DNA of 64,000 nt, taken from assembly GCF_040219215.1 (NCBI RefSeq), contig NZ_JAVJSX010000011.1, forward strand, positions 62,001 through 126,000, in the 5' to 3' direction. Origin of the DNA: Thalassobaculum_A sp040219215. Lineage in GTDB: Bacteria; Pseudomonadota; Alphaproteobacteria; Thalassobaculales; Thalassobaculaceae. The translations under genes and the position numbers were made by a program. This document shows positions 7,578-16,119 of this stretch, one piece after another. How positions within the stretch are numbered: the stretch's first letter is position 1; each line of letters starts with the position of its first letter. The notes below the pieces were generated by a model. It was given only the letters and a program-made list of their open reading frames with translations. It had not been told where the DNA came from and did not search any database.

Positions 7578-10319
7578 ATGTTTAGCGTTACCGATCACAA
7601 TATCGACGGACATCAGAACTCTCATAAAAACATCTCGAACTTTTACAGAAAATATCAGATCTCATCACTCATTGGTGCCGTCGGGGCAATAACCATCGTG
7701 ATGTTTGTGTACTCATTGTTTGCACACAATAAAAACGAGCTTTCGAAATGGCACAGCAATGCGGCACAGGCTCGAGCATCGTCCGTCGAAACAGCCATCA
7801 AGGATCGCATCCAGTACTTAAGGGATCTCGCGGAGGATCTGCCGTTTCCAGTCGATATGGCCAACGAAGAGCGCACGGTGTCCATGGGCACCGATGCGAC
7901 GAACAAGGGCTTCGCGTTCCTGGGATGGGCTCCGCTGTTTGATCGCACCGGCGACGGCCTGTCCGAGCATCGGAACTCGGAGACCATGTCGGCCGATTTC
8001 GTCCCGCGTGTGCTGACCTCGGAGGGCCAGATCCAACACGCCGACCTGGGCTCGGTGGCCTTTCCGATCACGGACGTGCTTGGCAACGCGGTCGGTTACA
8101 ACTTTCGGGGTATCGACCCGGTATCGCGGTATCTGGGAGACCGACCGGTACAGGGTACCTGGATTGGCGAATTCGCAATCGGTCCGAACATCAAGATCCC
8201 AGGTATGGACGATGATTATGCGCTGATGGCCATTGCTGTACGCAATATCGACGACATACACACCCCGACCATCAATGATGCCGATCGTACTTCTGGCTAC
8301 ATTGTGGGTGTAATAAACATATCCAATATTCTGACGGAAGTATTTAGCAAACATCCTGATTTTAATTATCAGTTGTCTGATTCAAAGTTCGAATATTACA
8401 ATAAATCTAAACAATTTTCTCAAAATCGCCCTGACATCAATTATCTTCATAAAATGGACTCATCATTCAATGGTGAAATTGGATCTATGTTTCGAAAAAT
8501 TTCAAATATTGCTATTTTCAGTACAAATTGGATTTTGGTCGATAAACCGAGATCTGATCTTATATTTGATAGCGTCTATCAACCCATTCTAACCTTTGGT
8601 GCAATCAGCTCAATCGGGCTGTTGATAGTCTTTCAGATACTGAGGTTCAACGAACAAAAGCAATACGCTCTTGAGCAGTCGACCGCGGAACTTCGCCAGG
8701 CCAACATCGCGCTCGACGAGTACCGCGAGTTCACGCGTGTGATGCTGGATTCAGTCCAGGATGCGATCGTTGCCTGCGACGAGACGGGCAAGCTCAAGGT
8801 CTTCAATAGAAAAACCATGGAGTTTCATGGCCTTCCTGCCGAACCGATCCCGGTCGAACAGTGGGCTTCGTACTACAGTCTTTATTGCGCTGACGGCGTC
8901 ACACCGATGGCCATGGAAGACATCCCGCTGTTCCGCGCATTGAAGGGCGACGTCATCCAGAACGAGGAAATGACGATCCGGCCCAACGAGTGCGCGCCGA
9001 TCCAGCTGTTGGCATCCGGCCGAGCCTTGACCGGTGCCGATGGCCGGAAAATCGGCGCCTTCATTTCAATGCACGACGTCACCGAGCAACGCGCATCCGA
9101 GGCTGCTCGCAAGGTGGCGGAGGACGCGCTGCGCCACTCGCAGCGCATGGAGGCGATCGGCAAGCTGACCGGTGGCATCGCTCATGACTTCAACAATCTG
9201 CTCGGCATCGTGCTGGGTAACCTCCAGTTGCTGCAGCTCCAGATCGGCGACAATGTCAAAGCTGCCGCCCGCATCGAAACCGCGCTGAAGGCAACGGTTC
9301 GTGGCAACCAACTGACCCGGCGCCTGCTTGGCTTCTCCAGCCAGGAGGCCATGCCCGGCACACCGACTGATGCCAACGCGGTTCTCGGCGAGCTGGAAGA
9401 CATCCTTGCCCGCTCGCTGACCAGCGAGATCGAGTTGAAGTTTCACGCAGAGCCTGACCTTTGGCTCACCGACATCGATCCGGGTGGCTTACAGGATGCG
9501 GTCCTCAACCTGTCACTGAACGCCCGGGACGCGATGCCCGAAGGTGGCCACCTGGTGATCGAAACCAGCAACCGCCGTATCGGTTCAACGCAGTCCGAGG
9601 TCGAGCCAAGGGGAACGAGCCCCGCCCCCGGGGAGTACGTGGTAGTGTCGGTCAGCGATAACGGAACCGGCATGGCACCTGCGGTCCTCGACAAGGCATT
9701 CGAGCCGTTCTTCACGACCAAATCGACGGATCGGGGCTCTGGTCTGGGATTGAGCATGGTGTACGGCTTCGCCAAGCGGTCGAAGGGCGATGTTCGGATC
9801 TACTCCGAAGTCGGGCACGGCACGACGGTACGACTGTTCCTGCCGCGCTCGGCAGAAACGCAGGGTGTGGCTCCGGCGCCAGTCGAGCGCTCCGACGAGA
9901 GCTGCCCGAGAGGTACTGAAACGGTGCTGCTCGTCGATGACGAGCCGGATCTTCTGGAAGTCGCGGACTTGATGCTGACTGAGCTCGGGTACCGGACGGT
10001 CACGGCCGGCACTGGTGCTGAAGCGCTCGGCATTGTCGCCGATCGCAACTCCCCGACGTTCGACCTGGTGTTCTCCGACGTAATCATGCCCGGCGGGGTC
10101 AACGGCTTCGAGCTGGCGCAGAAGGTCGCGGAAATTTCACCGTCAACCAAGGTGCTGCTTGCCTCAGGCTTCACCGGTCAGATGGCTCACCAGAACTACG
10201 GGCCATCCTTGTCCCAGGCGATCATCCATAAGCCGTACGACAAGCACACGCTCGCTCGGGCGGTTAGCCGTGTGATCCGAAACGGCGCGATGAACCGGAC
10301 GGCCATACCCCAGTCATAA
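7578..10319 (+). CDS. Membrane hybrid histidine kinase with AT-rich CHASE-like sensor, PAS, kinase core and receiver
   Basis: A 913-residue protein starting at the ATG at 7578 (AGAGGA 8 nt upstream). TM1 is at about 25-48, a periplasmic sensor at about 50-335 and TM2 at about 336-360. A PAS domain follows (about 385-500), then HisKA with His about 536 in GGIAHDFNN, HATPase_c (DNGTGMAP, GSGLGLSMVYG) and a receiver with Asp about 834 in FSDVIMPGG. The sensor contains a block like CHASE domains (VAFPITDVLGNAVGYNFRG), a moderate match. Nucleotides 8341-8580, inside the sensor, are only about 29% G+C by hand count, far below the surrounding DNA, while the kinase half is ordinary. The kinase half is strongly similar to that of the gene just upstream, pointing to duplication plus replacement of the input domain. 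Confidence 0.92.
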   Translation: MFSVTDHNIDGHQNSHKNISNFYRKYQISSLIGAVGAITIVMFVYSLFAHNKNELSKWHSNAAQARASSVETAIKDRIQYLRDLAEDLPFPVDMANEERTVSMGTDATNKGFAFLGWAPLFDRTGDGLSEHRNSETMSADFVPRVLTSEGQIQHADLGSVAFPITDVLGNAVGYNFRGIDPVSRYLGDRPVQGTWIGEFAIGPNIKIPGMDDDYALMAIAVRNIDDIHTPTINDADRTSGYIVGVINISNILTEVFSKHPDFNYQLSDSKFEYYNKSKQFSQNRPDINYLHKMDSSFNGEIGSMFRKISNIAIFSTNWILVDKPRSDLIFDSVYQPILTFGAISSIGLLIVFQILRFNEQKQYALEQSTAELRQANIALDEYREFTRVMLDSVQDAIVACDETGKLKVFNRKTMEFHGLPAEPIPVEQWASYYSLYCADGVTPMAMEDIPLFRALKGDVIQNEEMTIRPNECAPIQLLASGRALTGADGRKIGAFISMHDVTEQRASEAARKVAEDALRHSQRMEAIGKLTGGIAHDFNNLLGIVLGNLQLLQLQIGDNVKAAARIETALKATVRGNQLTRRLLGFSSQEAMPGTPTDANAVLGELEDILARSLTSEIELKFHAEPDLWLTDIDPGGLQDAVLNLSLNARDAMPEGGHLVIETSNRRIGSTQSEVEPRGTSPAPGEYVVVSVSDNGTGMAPAVLDKAFEPFFTTKSTDRGSGLGLSMVYGFAKRSKGDVRIYSEVGHGTTVRLFLPRSAETQGVAPAPVERSDESCPRGTETVLLVDDEPDLLEVADLMLTELGYRTVTAGTGAEALGIVADRNSPTFDLVFSDVIMPGGVNGFELAQKVAEISPSTKVLLASGFTGQMAHQNYGPSLSQAIIHKPYDKHTLARAVSRVIRNGAMNRTAIPQS

Positions 10320-10409
10320 GCGAGTCAACCTCCAGGCACGCCCGCTTGCCATTGTATCCGTCAAGAACGGCCTGAAGCGCCGACGCAAGCAGGCAATCAC
10401 GGAGGCGAA

Positions 10410-10823
10410 GTGGCCATGGTTCCGACAATGTTGGTGGTCGACGATCAAGAGGAGATGGCCGAACTGGTCTGTGACGTCGCCGGAATGGTGGGTTTCAAGG
10501 CAGAGGCTGTCACGAGCGTGCGGGACCTGTTCAAGAAGTTCGAGGTCGCCATGCCCGACGTGATCGTGCTTGATTTGATCATGCCGGACATCGACGGCCT
10601 AGAACTGATCCAGAAGCTCTCACGAACTGGATCGCGCTCCAAGCTCATCATCATGAGCGGCTACCAGTCGAGCTATCTCAGGGCGGCCGAAATCCTCGCC
10701 GACGGCCTCGGACTCACTACAATTGGTGTTATCCGGAAGCCGGCGAGCATCAGCGACCTGGAACTACAGTGCGAAACGGCGAAGCGCGCTGTCGAACTGG
10801 ACAGGAGTGCGAGGCATGTCTAG
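10410..10823 (+). CDS. Stand-alone receiver-domain protein
   Basis: A 137-residue single receiver: acidic pair DD at 11-12, Asp55 in IVLDLIMPDIDG, IIMSGYQ as the Thr/Ser switch region and Lys-Pro in GVIRKPAS. No output domain. The start is GTG at 10410 (GGAGG 4 nt upstream) or ATG at 10416 (spacing 10); ATG is also plausible. Its last codons overlap the start of the REC-EAL gene by 8 nt, so the two are translationally coupled. The receiver resembles that of the downstream EAL protein, so it may compete for phosphate with it, or relay to it from the upstream hybrid kinases (inference). Confidence 0.9.
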   Translation: MAMVPTMLVVDDQEEMAELVCDVAGMVGFKAEAVTSVRDLFKKFEVAMPDVIVLDLIMPDIDGLELIQKLSRTGSRSKLIIMSGYQSSYLRAAEILADGLGLTTIGVIRKPASISDLELQCETAKRAVELDRSARHV

Positions 10824-12009
10824 CCGCAACCTGCTGGTGGTCGACGACGAACCCGATCTTGGTGCTCTGGTGCGCGACGCCGCGACCGAATTGGATTACT
10901 CGGCGGTCGCGGTCGACTCCTCCGACGAGTTCAAGCGATGCTACAATCCAAGCATCGATACGGTCGTGCTGGATCTCGCTTTGCCGGGAACCGACGGAAT
11001 CGAGTTGATCCGATTCCTGGCGGACCAGAGCAGTCGTGCATCCGTCATTCTGATGAGCGGTTGCGATCCTCGTGTCATGAACTCCGCCAGGGGTCTTGCC
11101 GAGGCGCACGGATTGAGGGTCGTTGGCGCGATCAGCAAGCCTGTCGATCTCGACGTGCTCGAGCGGCTCCTCGGACAATCGACCCACGTGGCACCGCTGC
11201 GCCCGCAACGGACGGCAGAGCAGCCGTCGGAGGGTGAACTCAGGGACGCGATCGCCAACAAGGAGTTGCGAGTCCACTACCAGCCGAAGATCAGCCTGAC
11301 CTCATGCCAGGTAACGGGCGTGGAAGCCCTGGTCCGTTGGCAACATCCGCAGCGTGGACTGCTGTCGCCCGCTGGATTCCTTGCAACCGCGGTCGAGTCT
11401 GATCTGATCGGCGACCTGACCATGATGGTTCTGGAGCAGGGCTTGAACGACCTGCGGCATTGGGACCGGCGAGGACTCGCGGTTCCGTCGCTGGCCGTGA
11501 ACTTCGATGCGGCAAGTCTCAGGGACCTCAGTCTCCCGGATCAGATCGTGAATGCGCTGCGGGTCCATGGCGTGTCTGCTGACCGCCTGATTATCGAAGT
11601 CACTGAGACCAAGATGGTCGAGACCGTCGCCAACGCGATGGAGATCCTGACGCGGCTGCGGATGCGCGGAATCGGGTTGTCGATCGACGATTTCGGAACC
11701 GGGCACTCCACAATGAGCCAGCTCGAAGCGTTCCCGTTCTCGGAGCTCAAGATCGACCGTTCGTTCATCAACGGCGTCGGCAGGAACGAGCATACCGAAG
11801 CGATCGTGCGGTCAAGCATCGAACTCGCCCACAGCCTGCAGATGGCCGTCGTGGCCGAAGGGATCGAGACGTTTCGGCAACTGGAGGCCCTGCACCTCAT
11901 GAAGTGCGACGCGGCGCAGGGCTATCTGGTCGCCAGACCGGCGGGTGCCGATGACTTTGAAAGCTGGTTGGTGCGAAACCCCGAAATGACCTTCGCACTG
12001 CCCGCCTGA
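10816..12009 (+). CDS. Receiver-EAL response regulator, predicted c-di-GMP phosphodiesterase
   Basis: 397 residues. The receiver (1-120) has Asp53 in VVLDLALPGTDG and Lys109-Pro. The EAL domain (about 140-390) has a complete catalytic set: E170-A-L in GVEALVRW, Asn229, Glu261 and Glu264 in IEVTETK, Asp291-Asp292 in DDFGTG, Lys312 in LKIDRSF, Glu349 in VAEGIET and Gln368 in AQGY. It should hydrolyse c-di-GMP to pGpG under phosphorylation control, favouring the motile or planktonic state. ATG at 10816 is preferred (AGGAG upstream) over an in-frame GTG further left. This is the only obvious effector in the signalling island and the likely output of the neighbouring kinases (inference). Confidence 0.93.
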   Translation: MSSRNLLVVDDEPDLGALVRDAATELDYSAVAVDSSDEFKRCYNPSIDTVVLDLALPGTDGIELIRFLADQSSRASVILMSGCDPRVMNSARGLAEAHGLRVVGAISKPVDLDVLERLLGQSTHVAPLRPQRTAEQPSEGELRDAIANKELRVHYQPKISLTSCQVTGVEALVRWQHPQRGLLSPAGFLATAVESDLIGDLTMMVLEQGLNDLRHWDRRGLAVPSLAVNFDAASLRDLSLPDQIVNALRVHGVSADRLIIEVTETKMVETVANAMEILTRLRMRGIGLSIDDFGTGHSTMSQLEAFPFSELKIDRSFINGVGRNEHTEAIVRSSIELAHSLQMAVVAEGIETFRQLEALHLMKCDAAQGYLVARPAGADDFESWLVRNPEMTFALPA

Positions 12010-12133
12010 TCGGAGTCATCCGGATCCGGCGTCAAAGGCCGAGCGTCAACGCCGCCAAAGCCGGGCGGTTCGCTCACGATACTGACGACACTGACGCACG
12101 GGCTACGGCGTCGAGGCAAACTGGACAATCACC

Positions 12134-13294
12134 ATGCTGAACCCGCTGATTCGCCTGCTCGACGATGCCGATGTAATGCCTCACGGGATCTGCTTTGCGT
12201 GGCGTCCCGATCTGGTGATCCTGCACGCCGGTTCCGATCTGGTGATCACCGCGGCGTACTTCATCATTCCCCTCGCACTGGTGGGGCTGGTGCGCCAACG
12301 CACCGACATCCGGCACGGCTGGATGCTCTACACCTTTGCGGCCTTCATCCTGCTTTGCGGCATCACGCACGCGGCCAACATCTATGTCCTGTGGGTTCCC
12401 GACTATGGCCTGCAGGGATTGGTGAAGGTGGCGACCGCAACGGTTTCGATCGCCACGGCCTTCGCCCTCTGGACGCTGGTGCCCAAGCTGGTGGCACTGC
12501 CGACCCAGCAGCAGCTGATCGAAGCCAATGAACGATTGAGCCACGAGATCGCTGAACGCGAGGCAGCCGAAGTCCGTCTGGTTGAGCAAGCCAAGGAGCT
12601 CGCGCGATCCAACGAAGAGTTGGAGCGATTTGCCTATGTCGCGTCTCACGACCTTCGCGCGCCGCTGCGAGGTATCCGGAGCGTCATCGGATGGCTGGAG
12701 GAGGATCTCGGCGAAGACCTGGATGCCGACTCCCGTGAGAAGATGATGCTGATCCGGAGCCGCACCGACCGCCTGGATCGAATGCTGACGGATCTCCTGA
12801 ACTATTCTCGGATCGGCCACGGCGACAGTACCGCCGAAGAGTTCGACGCCGGACGGATCATCCGCGACTCGTTTGACGAACTGAACGTCGACTCCCGTTT
12901 CACCCTCGAACTGCCGGCCGACGTTCCGACATTGTTCGGCCGACAGCTTGGCTTTCAACAGGTAGTGGCCAACCTGATCGGCAACGCGATCAAGCACCAC
13001 GACCGGCCGAACGGAACGCTCACCATCGCGGTCGAAACCCAGGACGATCGCCACGTGTTCGCAGTTTCGGACGATGGGCCCGGCATTCCCGAGAAGTATC
13101 ACAAGCGGATCTTCCGGATGTTCGAGACGCTGACGGCGCGCGATACCAAGGACACCACTGGGATGGGGCTTTCGATCATCAAGAAGATTGTCGAGGGCGA
13201 AGGCGGAATGGTCTGGATCGAGTCCAGCGGACCACAACGAGGCACGACATTCAGGTTTACATGGCCGCGGAAACGGTTGGTGGAGGCGGCATGA
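12134..13294 (+). CDS. Histidine kinase with ethylene-receptor-type (ETR1-like) transmembrane sensor
   Basis: 386 residues. Three N-terminal helices (about 35-54, 62-84, 94-116) match the copper/ethylene-binding domain of plant ETR1. From my recall of the ETR1 sequence, its binding residues Asp25, Tyr32, Ile35, Pro36, Phe58, Ile62, Cys65 and His69 correspond without gaps to Asp35, Tyr42, Ile45, Pro46, Phe68, Ile72, Cys75 and His79 here (SDLVITAAYFIIPL and FILLCGITH). A short coiled coil (about 124-165) leads directly to a phytochrome-type HisKA (His172 in FAYVASHDLRAPLRG) and HATPase_c (Asn284; DDGPGIP; TTGMGLSII). Unlike ETR1 and cyanobacterial Etr1 there is no GAF domain. The gene overlaps the Rcp1-like regulator by 4 nt (ATGA), marking that protein as its partner. 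Copper and ethylene binding are inferred from residue conservation only. Confidence 0.9.
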   Translation: MLNPLIRLLDDADVMPHGICFAWRPDLVILHAGSDLVITAAYFIIPLALVGLVRQRTDIRHGWMLYTFAAFILLCGITHAANIYVLWVPDYGLQGLVKVATATVSIATAFALWTLVPKLVALPTQQQLIEANERLSHEIAEREAAEVRLVEQAKELARSNEELERFAYVASHDLRAPLRGIRSVIGWLEEDLGEDLDADSREKMMLIRSRTDRLDRMLTDLLNYSRIGHGDSTAEEFDAGRIIRDSFDELNVDSRFTLELPADVPTLFGRQLGFQQVVANLIGNAIKHHDRPNGTLTIAVETQDDRHVFAVSDDGPGIPEKYHKRIFRMFETLTARDTKDTTGMGLSIIKKIVEGEGGMVWIESSGPQRGTTFRFTWPRKRLVEAA

Positions 13295-13752
13295 TGGACC
13301 AGAAGATCGCTGAACGGACAACCGTTCCCTCGACCCGCCAGGCGACCTTCCTGCTGGTCGACGACGACGAAATCGACCGGGCGAACTTCCGACGCGCGTT
13401 CCGGCAGGAGAACATCCCGACCGACCTGTTGGAAGCGCAGGACGGCCAACGGGCCTACGAGATCCTGAAGGGGCTCAACGGCGCCAAGAAGCCGGCTCGA
13501 CCGTACATCGTCGTCACCGACATCAACATGCCGCGCATGACCGGACTGGAATTCCTGGAGGCCGTTCGAGCCGACGACGAACTGCGGGACACGACCGTCT
13601 TCGTCCTGTCGACCTCCCAGGCGGATGAGGATCGCCGCGCCGCATACGCTCAGAACGTTGCCGGATACGTCATAAAAACCGGTACCGACGGCTCGCTGCA
13701 GAACATGATGAGGATGCTCAGTACCTATTGCCGCATCGTTGAACTGCCATGA
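13291..13752 (+). CDS. Rcp1-like single-domain response regulator
   Basis: 153 residues; a receiver of the type that partners phytochrome-like kinases: LLVDDDEIDR pocket, Asp77 in VVTDINMPRMTG, STSQADED switch loop and Lys in YVIKTGT, where Thr replaces the usual Pro. The long loop KGLNGAKKPARPY before the acceptor strand is typical of Rcp1. The start at 13291 overlaps the kinase stop (ATGA) and has GGAGG just upstream. Its own stop overlaps the next hybrid kinase in the same way, so kinase, regulator and hybrid kinase form one translationally coupled unit. With no output domain, it probably shuttles phosphate or acts by protein contact. Confidence 0.92.
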   Translation: MMDQKIAERTTVPSTRQATFLLVDDDEIDRANFRRAFRQENIPTDLLEAQDGQRAYEILKGLNGAKKPARPYIVVTDINMPRMTGLEFLEAVRADDELRDTTVFVLSTSQADEDRRAAYAQNVAGYVIKTGTDGSLQNMMRMLSTYCRIVELP

Positions 13753-15803
13753 GCGACACGGCCCTTCGCATTCTGATCGTCGACGACGATCAGGTCGATC
13801 GCATGGCCCTGCGGCGGTCGATCACCAAGTCAGGTATGGACGCCACCGTGCTCGAGGTGGAGACGGGTGCGGCTGCGTTGGAGGAGACGGCTCGGAGTCA
13901 CTTTGACTGCGCCCTGATCGATCAACGTCTTTCGGACACCACAGGGCTGGATTTGCTGGGACAGATCAGGCTCCGCCCGGGTCGTCCTCCGGCCCTGATC
14001 CTGATGTCGGGTGCCGGTGACGAGCTGTTGGCCGCATCGGCATTGAAAGGCGGTGCAGACGACTACCTGCCGAAGGACGCTTTGTCGTCCGACACACTCC
14101 AGCGGGCCGTCCGCTCGGTCGTCGAGGTCGCCAGGCTGCGGGCGACAACCGAAGCGCTGGAACAGGACCGACGGGCCGAGCGAGCCATGCTTCAGAAGGC
14201 GGAACGCATGGCCGGTATCGGCAGCTGGCAGTACGACCTCGTCAACGACAAGATGTCGTGGTCTGACGGCATGTTCTCCGTACTTGGGCTCAAGAGATCG
14301 ACATTTACACCTTGTCGCATGGTCTATGCCGACTTCCTGAGCGAGGATAGTCGCAATGAATATTTTGCGGCCTACCAGCGTTTGCTGGACGACGGTACAT
14401 CGGTCGATCTTGAGCATGTCGTGCAGCCGGGCGACCGCCATGTGCACTACGTAGCGCACCCGCTCTATGACGAAAGTGGCGCTCTGCGCGGCGCCAGCGG
14501 GATGATCCAGGATCTGACCGAGCGCAAGCGGGTGGAACAGACCCTTGAGCATGCAAAGAGAATCCAGACCGTCGGTGCCCTGGCCGGCGGTATCGCTCAC
14601 GATTTCAACAATCTTCTCGGTATCATCTCGGGCAATCTGGAGTTGCTGGGGCGTTTGGTCGGCGATCAACCGAACGCCGCGAAAAGGATCAACGTGCTCC
14701 AGAAGGCGGCGCGGCGCGGCGGCGTCCTGACTAGCAGGCTGTTGAATTTCTCGGATCTGGAAAGAAACGCCGGCGAGCCGACTGACGTGAACGCCGTGCT
14801 CGGCACGATGGACGAGCTGCTTTGCGACACGCTGCCCGACGGCATCGATCTGAAGATCTACGCCGCTCCCGATCTCTGGCCGACCGACATCGTCGCCGGT
14901 GATCTGGAGGACGCGATACTCAATATGGTCCTGAACGCCCGCGACGCCATGCCGGAGGGCGGCCGGCTCGTGATCGAAACCGCGAACAAGCGATCGGATC
15001 GCCTGCAGGTCGGGCCAAGGCGGGACGACATACGAACGGACTGGGTTGTGCTGTCGATCAGCGACACCGGTCACGGGATCAGCCCGGAAGTAAAGAGTCG
15101 CGTCCTCGAACCATTTTTCACAACCAAGCCCAAATCAGAGGGCAGCGGCCTCGGCCTGAGCATGGTCTATGGCTTTGTTAAGCGCTCGGACGGCTTGCTT
15201 CAGATTGACTCCAACCCGGGTAGTGGGACGACCATACAGATCCATCTTCCGCGGTCGGTTTCCGACGAACCAACCCGCTCCGCACGCCCTGCCCCCGGGC
15301 TGCCTGTTCAAGCGACGGACAGCGCCATCGCCGGCGATGCGGCGGCGGAGGACGTTGTGGCCGAGATGCTGGTCCGTCCTGCAATCTTGCCCAAGGCGAC
15401 ATCGCCTGAGTCACGTCTCAACTCGGCGACGGTTCTGGTCGTCGACGACGAATCCGAACTGTTGGATGTCGTCGCCGAAATGCTGCGCAGCCTTGGATAT
15501 CGCACCCTGACGGCCTCCAGCGGCCAGGGTGCGCTCGACATTCTGGAGATGACCCCGGTCAGTCTGGTCCTGAGCGACGTCGTCATGCCGGGCGGCATGA
15601 ACGGGGTAGAGTTGGGCCGCGAGATTCGGGACCGATGGCCGGCGCTGCCCGTCCAGCTGACGTCCGGCTACAGCGCTGAGGTGGCCAAATCGTTCGGCGA
15701 CGACCCTCTGCTGGACAGCGTTCTGCCGAAGCCCTGCAGCATGGACGAACTGTCGGATCGGGTCAGGCAACGCCTCCTGGAGCTGTGGCCCGCTGCAAGC
15801 TGA
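13749..15803 (+). CDS. Hybrid histidine kinase REC-PAS-HisKA-HATPase-REC, cytoplasmic
   Basis: 684 residues with no membrane segment. An N-terminal receiver (about 5-125; ILIVDDD, Asp in ALIDQRLSD, Lys in YLPKDAL) is followed by a PAS/PAC domain (about 150-260), HisKA with His about 283 in GGIAHDFNN, HATPase_c (NARDAMPEGG, GSGLGLSMVYGF) and a C-terminal receiver (about 560-680; Asp in LSDVVMPGG, KPCSMDEL). The core is related to the kinases at 3660-7415 and 7578-10319. An N-terminal receiver on a kinase usually means it is itself switched by phosphotransfer, here plausibly from the ethylene-type kinase through the Rcp1-like protein. It is the last gene of the overlapping trio. Confidence 0.93.
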   Translation: MSDTALRILIVDDDQVDRMALRRSITKSGMDATVLEVETGAAALEETARSHFDCALIDQRLSDTTGLDLLGQIRLRPGRPPALILMSGAGDELLAASALKGGADDYLPKDALSSDTLQRAVRSVVEVARLRATTEALEQDRRAERAMLQKAERMAGIGSWQYDLVNDKMSWSDGMFSVLGLKRSTFTPCRMVYADFLSEDSRNEYFAAYQRLLDDGTSVDLEHVVQPGDRHVHYVAHPLYDESGALRGASGMIQDLTERKRVEQTLEHAKRIQTVGALAGGIAHDFNNLLGIISGNLELLGRLVGDQPNAAKRINVLQKAARRGGVLTSRLLNFSDLERNAGEPTDVNAVLGTMDELLCDTLPDGIDLKIYAAPDLWPTDIVAGDLEDAILNMVLNARDAMPEGGRLVIETANKRSDRLQVGPRRDDIRTDWVVLSISDTGHGISPEVKSRVLEPFFTTKPKSEGSGLGLSMVYGFVKRSDGLLQIDSNPGSGTTIQIHLPRSVSDEPTRSARPAPGLPVQATDSAIAGDAAAEDVVAEMLVRPAILPKATSPESRLNSATVLVVDDESELLDVVAEMLRSLGYRTLTASSGQGALDILEMTPVSLVLSDVVMPGGMNGVELGREIRDRWPALPVQLTSGYSAEVAKSFGDDPLLDSVLPKPCSMDELSDRVRQRLLELWPAAS

Positions 15804-16119
15804 CCCTCGGCCTCCCCGCCCGTCCGTCTCGAACACATCCGCCGCCGAGGAGACTTGGTCGAGGAGCCGGGTGTCGCATCGCGCGCAGTCGCCGGGCATC
15901 CGCACCCGGCGACCCGGCCCCGTATCGTTTCGTAGCTCAGTTCGAGACCACGCCGGGGCAGCAGGTCCTCTGCAGGTACCGTGGACGCAGCCAAGCGCTC
16001 GACAGGAGAAGGTTGCCGTCGCGGACGGAACGCTTTTTGATGGGCGTCGGCGCGGGCTGGTATGGGGCTGGAACGCACCGGTACCGGGCCGTTTACCTCA
16101 CCCGGAAGCGAGAACCGCC
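15804..16119. other. Intergenic region (316 nt)
   Basis: Separates the kinase operon from the alpha/beta hydrolase. The hydrolase frame is open leftwards to 15871 but has no good start there. The only clear structure is the hairpin at 15888-15913; no promoter was recognised. Confidence 0.5.
15888..15913 (+). terminator. GC-rich hairpin after signalling operon
   Basis: GTCGCCGGG / CCCGGCGAC, a perfect 9-bp stem with an 8-nt loop, 85 nt after the hybrid-kinase stop. It lacks a U tract, so function as a terminator is plausible but not certain. Confidence 0.45.

Noticed and set aside
12074..13321. 415-codon minus-strand frame opposite the ethylene-type kinase
   Set aside because: Mirror frame; sense protein is strongly conserved.
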